In this document: positions 6,238 through 8,249 of the stretch, piece by piece
How positions within the stretch are numbered: position 1 is the first letter of the stretch
Layout of the letters: each line of letters begins with the position of its first letter
Assembly (NCBI GenBank): GCA_046704445.1
Contig: JBJKRW010000110.1
Coordinates: 1 to 8,249, forward strand
DNA from: JBJKRW01 sp046704445
GTDB taxonomy: Bacteria; Patescibacteriota; Microgenomatia; UBA1406; GWC2-37-13
Direction of reading: 5' to 3'
DNA: 8,249 bases
Made by a program: the position numbers and the translations under genes
Notes under the pieces: generated by a model
The model's input: only the letters and a program-made list of their open reading frames with translations
What the model was told of the DNA's origin: nothing
Database searches by the model: none

Positions 6238-6624
6238 TTAACCTTGAGGTTCCTCTGCTTGCGGTTCAGCACTCTGCTCTGCCGGCATGCCGCCGTCCTG
6301 CGACTGGGAATTTCCCCGTCCCCGGCCGTATCCGCCCTTATATCCGCCTCTTCCGCCGCCAAAATCATTGCGCGGTCTTGGAGGTCTTGCTTCGGAAACA
6401 ACCATTTTTCTTCCTTTATAGTCCTGACCGTTAAACGTGTCGATTGCTTTTTGAGCCATCGCCTCGTCTTCCATTTCGACGAATCCGAATCCTTTTGACC
6501 TTCCGCTGTCCCTGAATCTGATGATCGATGCGGACACAACTGAGCCCGCCTGAGCAAAAAGCTCCTTAAGCTCTTCGTCGGTTGTTTCATAAACCAAATT
6601 ACCTACATACAGTTTTTTATTCAT
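6238..6624 (-). CDS. RRM-domain RNA-binding protein with glycine-rich tail
   Basis: A 128-residue single-stranded RNA-binding protein of the small bacterial RRM type known from cyanobacteria and common in Candidate Phyla Radiation genomes. Seen: RNP2 motif LYVGNL at 5-10 and RNP1 motif KGFGFVEM at 44-51, with aromatic residues Y6, F46 and F48 at the RNA-contacting positions. The domain ends near residue 80 (VSEARPP), followed by an RGG/GY-rich stretch at about 86-106 and an acidic glutamine/alanine tail. The ATG at 6624 is chosen because GGGGGTGAT lies 5 nt upstream; a TTG two codons earlier would touch that site. This is the only gene here with a strong Shine-Dalgarno site. It probably acts as an RNA chaperone or in RNA stability, an inference from the family. 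Confidence 0.95.
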   Translation of the reverse strand: MNKKLYVGNLVYETTDEELKELFAQAGSVVSASIIRFRDSGRSKGFGFVEMEDEAMAQKAIDTFNGQDYKGRKMVVSEARPPRPRNDFGGGRGGYKGGYGRGRGNSQSQDGGMPAEQSAEPQAEEPQG

Positions 6625-6629
6625 AGACA

Positions 6630-6638
6630 ATCACCCCC
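6630..6638 (-). promoter_or_regulatory. Strong Shine-Dalgarno site of the RRM gene
   Basis: GGGGGTGAT on the minus strand differs by one base from the full anti-16S complement GGAGGTGAT and lies 5 nt before the ATG at 6624. It decides the start in favour of ATG over the TTG at 6630. No other gene in the window has a comparable site. Confidence 0.8.
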
Positions 6639-6907
6639 GTTCAATAAATTTTCAATTTACAATTTTTAATTTATATAAACCTCAGCACGATTATTGAAGT
6701 AATTCAGCGGAACACAACAAAGGGAGAAAAAAATCGTATGCAGTTTAATCGATCCATGAATATTTGACGAAGCCTTCGCCGGAAAAAAACTGTCACTCAC
6801 TCTCAAAAAAACTCGCCTTTCAGATTCCTGACCGAATCCTTGCAAGACAATAAAATACTAACACAAAACATATACAGTATATCAACTTGCCCGGGAAAAG
6901 CAACCCG
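6639..6907 (-). other. Non-coding stretch upstream of the RRM gene; probable 5' leader and promoter region
   Basis: No convincing gene is seen on either strand. Read on the minus strand, the part next to the RRM gene is AT-rich, with TATATA at 6677-6672 as one possible -10. Further up, TGATATACT (6884-6876) is an extended -10 candidate that would give a leader of about 250 nt. It overlaps the perfect dyad ATATAC-A-GTATAT (6870-6882). Small imperfect hairpins such as GAAGCCTTC (6770s) occur, but no known RNA family signature is recognised. The end near 6900 may include the tail of the neighbouring gene's transcript; no terminator is clear. Confidence 0.4.
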
Positions 6908-7306
6908 TTACACAAACGATTTTAAAAGAGCGGCTCCCAATCCCACGTGAGCAAGATATGAAATAATCGGCCTGAATCCGAAAGCGATCGACAAATTCTG
7001 GGCTTCTGTTCCGGCGAATGCGGTACCAAAGCCTATTGCCGCATTTGCAAATTCCGGAAGTTCCGGCTCAAACGGGAGAGTTCTTTTCCTGGGTGACCGG
7101 ATTCTCTCTCTGAGGTATTTATACATATTCTTTCCGAGCATGCTCATTCCAAAAACAGTCAGCGCAAGTCCGATCATTACGTTTGTACTCATCTCGGGAA
7201 TTACCGCACGCTGCAATATGGCCGGGATATAAAAAGAAAGCATCCCCGCTCCAAACCAAAAATAGTTGTCCGGAGTATTCAAACCCGGCTGCTGCTTTTC
7301 CGTCAT
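6908..7306 (-). CDS. Small hypothetical membrane protein, 132 residues
   Basis: I do not recognise this protein. Seen: hydrophobic segments at about 15-31, 42-58, and two weaker glycine/alanine-rich ones at about 88-110 and 113-128, suggesting two to four membrane passes. The segment 59-75 is strongly basic (K59, K63, R66, R68, R70, R73, K74, R75), so by the positive-inside rule that loop is probably cytoplasmic. A short acidic proline-rich piece (FEPELPEF, 79-86) follows. No enzyme motif or transport signature is visible. The ATG at 7306 lies 6-8 nt after a TATAAA/TATATA box, and no Shine-Dalgarno site is present. It is divergent from the malic enzyme gene; shared control is possible but unproven. 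Confidence 0.78.
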   Translation of the reverse strand: MTEKQQPGLNTPDNYFWFGAGMLSFYIPAILQRAVIPEMSTNVMIGLALTVFGMSMLGKNMYKYLRERIRSPRKRTLPFEPELPEFANAAIGFGTAFAGTEAQNLSIAFGFRPIISYLAHVGLGAALLKSFV

Positions 7307-7314
7307 ATTTTATT

Positions 7315-7344
7315 TATATATTCTCCCGTAATGTATTGATTCAA
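7315..7344 (-). promoter_or_regulatory. Candidate promoter of the small membrane protein gene, leaderless arrangement
   Basis: Minus-strand TTGAAT (7344-7339), an 18-nt spacer and TATATA (7320-7315) precede the ATG at 7306 by 8 nt. Overlapping TATAAA (7318-7313) would leave 6 nt. The AT-rich sequence makes this weaker evidence than for the other promoters. Confidence 0.5.
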
Positions 7345-7390
7345 CTATCGCATCCGACATACATATACTGCATTTTTTCAGAATCCATTA

Positions 7391-7396
7391 TATAAT
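7391..7396 (+). promoter_or_regulatory. -10 element of the malic enzyme gene, leaderless arrangement
   Basis: A perfect TATAAT ends 9 nt before the ATG at 7406. No clear -35 lies at the usual spacing. The gap (AAACAGAAT) has no Shine-Dalgarno sequence. Confidence 0.55.
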
Positions 7397-7405
7397 AAAC
7401 AGAAT

Positions 7406-8249
7406 ATGCAAAAATCGGGTGAAGCTTTGGCTCTCCATAAAAAACTAAAAGGAAAAATTTCCATTGTGCCGAAACTTGACTTGAAGACACGGAAAGATCT
7501 CTCGCTGATCTATACTCCGGGCGTTGCCGAAGTAAGCAAATTCATCCAGACACATCCCCACGAATCAAACCTGTACACTATTACGAATAATACCGTTGCG
7601 GTAATCACGGACGGATCTGCGGTGCTCGGACTGGGCAATATCGGGCCTCAAGCCGCGCTTCCCGTCATGGAAGGCAAATGCCTTCTTTTCAAGCACTTCG
7701 CCCACATTAACGCATTCCCTATCGTATTATCGACACAGGATCCGGACGAAATTATCAGGATCGTATCGGCAATTGCGCCGACATTCGGCGGAATCAATCT
7801 TGAGGATATTGCCGCACCCCAGTGTTTTTATATCGAGCAGGAACTGCAAAATAAATTATCTATTCCCGTGATCCATGACGACCAATGGGGCGCAGCCGTT
7901 GTGGTTTTGGCCGCATTAACCAATGCACTCAAGGTTGCCGGTAAAAAAATCTCCACCGTAAACGTTGTCTTGTCGGGAGCAGGTGCGGCAGGTACCGCAA
8001 TCCTAAAACTGCTCCTGGAAGCAGGCATCAAACACGCAATCGTATGTGACAGAAGCGGCACCATCTATAAAGGCAGACCGGGAAATTCTTCACACAAAGA
8101 ACATCTCGCATCGATTACAAACGAAGAACAACTGAAAGGATCTTTACAAGATGCCATGAAAAAAGCGGATGTATTCATCGGCGTATCCCACGCGGGACTT
8201 GTCAGCACAGAAATGGTCAGATCAATGAACAGTATCAGCATAATCTTCG
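7406..8249 (+). CDS. Malic enzyme, NAD(P)-dependent (N-terminal 281 residues; cut by window edge)
   Basis: Malic enzyme decarboxylates malate to pyruvate and reduces NAD(P), needing a divalent metal. The frame is open from 7406 to the end of the window. Seen: YTPGVA with the catalytic tyrosine Y36, ITDGSAVLGLGNIGPQAALPVMEGK at 67-91 with the catalytic lysine probably K91, INAFPIVL, the metal-site region TFGGINLEDIAAP at 126-138 with E133 and D134, HDDQ at 157-160 and the dinucleotide loop GAGAAG at 191-196, then CDRSGTIYKGR. The N-terminus is short, like the compact bacterial/archaeal form without long extensions. The usual HDDQHGTA reads HDDQWGAA here. NAD versus NADP preference cannot be read with confidence; D215 of CDRSG after the fold suggests NAD. 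The C-terminal part is outside the window. Confidence 0.95.
   Translation, partial: MQKSGEALALHKKLKGKISIVPKLDLKTRKDLSLIYTPGVAEVSKFIQTHPHESNLYTITNNTVAVITDGSAVLGLGNIGPQAALPVMEGKCLLFKHFAHINAFPIVLSTQDPDEIIRIVSAIAPTFGGINLEDIAAPQCFYIEQELQNKLSIPVIHDDQWGAAVVVLAALTNALKVAGKKISTVNVVLSGAGAAGTAILKLLLEAGIKHAIVCDRSGTIYKGRPGNSSHKEHLASITNEEQLKGSLQDAMKKADVFIGVSHAGLVSTEMVRSMNSISIIF

Noticed and set aside
6216..6590. Second minus-strand frame of 124 codons overlapping the RRM gene, and plus-strand frames opposite it
   Set aside because: The RRM motifs and the Shine-Dalgarno site fix the real frame; the others are low-complexity shadows of it.
6738..6767. Tiny plus-strand frame of nine codons after AGGGAG
   Set aside because: The site is 11 nt from the ATG and the peptide is too short to support without comparison.
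3359..6891. The 12-mer TATCAACTTGCC occurs at 3359 and 6880
   Set aside because: A few exact 12-mer repeats are expected by chance in 8 kb; the copy at 3359 is explained in part as a -35 element.
1..8249. Possible recoding of TGA, CRISPR arrays, tRNA genes, insertion sequences
   Set aside because: TGA ends nadE, the fusion and the exported protein at sensible places; I saw no regular spaced repeats, tRNA-like cloverleaf or transposase motif.
1..8249. Archaeal origin of the window
   Set aside because: The NadM, PPAT and kinase domains are archaeal in type, but Tgt is bacterial and TATAAT boxes next to starts with -35 elements fit bacterial sigma-70 promoters.

Overview
The window most likely comes from a bacterium of the Candidate Phyla Radiation (Patescibacteria). 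No rRNA is present, so this is an inference from gene content: a bacterial-type tRNA-guanine transglycosylase with the long insert I associate with that group, an RRM RNA-binding protein with a glycine-rich tail, a KamA/EpmB-type radical SAM protein, several unrecognised small proteins, and cofactor enzymes of archaeal type. TGA works as a stop codon (nadE and the cofactor fusion both end in TGA), which argues against the recoded lineages of that radiation. TATAAT boxes lie right next to start codons, as bacterial sigma-70 -10 elements would. An archaeal TATA box would sit further upstream.

Layout. Positions 1-3329 hold three minus-strand genes: an unrecognised exported or membrane-anchored protein (3329-2172), a three-domain fusion of NMN adenylyltransferase, archaeal-type phosphopantetheine adenylyltransferase and GTP-dependent dephospho-CoA kinase (2095-560), and the first 184 codons of a KamA/EpmB-family radical SAM enzyme (554-1, cut by the window edge). 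A 96-bp divergent promoter region separates these from three plus-strand genes: nadE (3426-4220), an unrecognised 220-residue protein (4268-4930) and tgt (4969-6153). A large two-way terminator (6172-6234) separates tgt from the convergent minus-strand RRM protein (6624-6238). About 280 bp without a convincing gene follow, then a minus-strand membrane protein of 132 residues (7306-6908), a second divergent promoter region, and the first 281 codons of a malic enzyme (7406 to the right edge).

How the genes fit together. The fusion carries the adenylyl-transfer step of NAD synthesis and the last two steps of CoA synthesis in one polypeptide. NadE, encoded 1.3 kb away, finishes NAD from the deamido precursor, and the malic enzyme is a user of NAD(P). 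Tgt, the RRM protein and possibly the radical SAM protein (if EpmB-like) act on RNA or the translation apparatus.

The main points of interest are: the triple cofactor fusion; a perfect 14-bp inverted repeat with a 2-nt spacer inside its kinase domain (821-850); a repeated arrangement in which a TATAAT-like box lies only 6-9 nt before the ATG for six of the eight genes whose upstream region is visible, suggesting leaderless transcripts; and the contrast with the RRM gene, which has a strong Shine-Dalgarno site.
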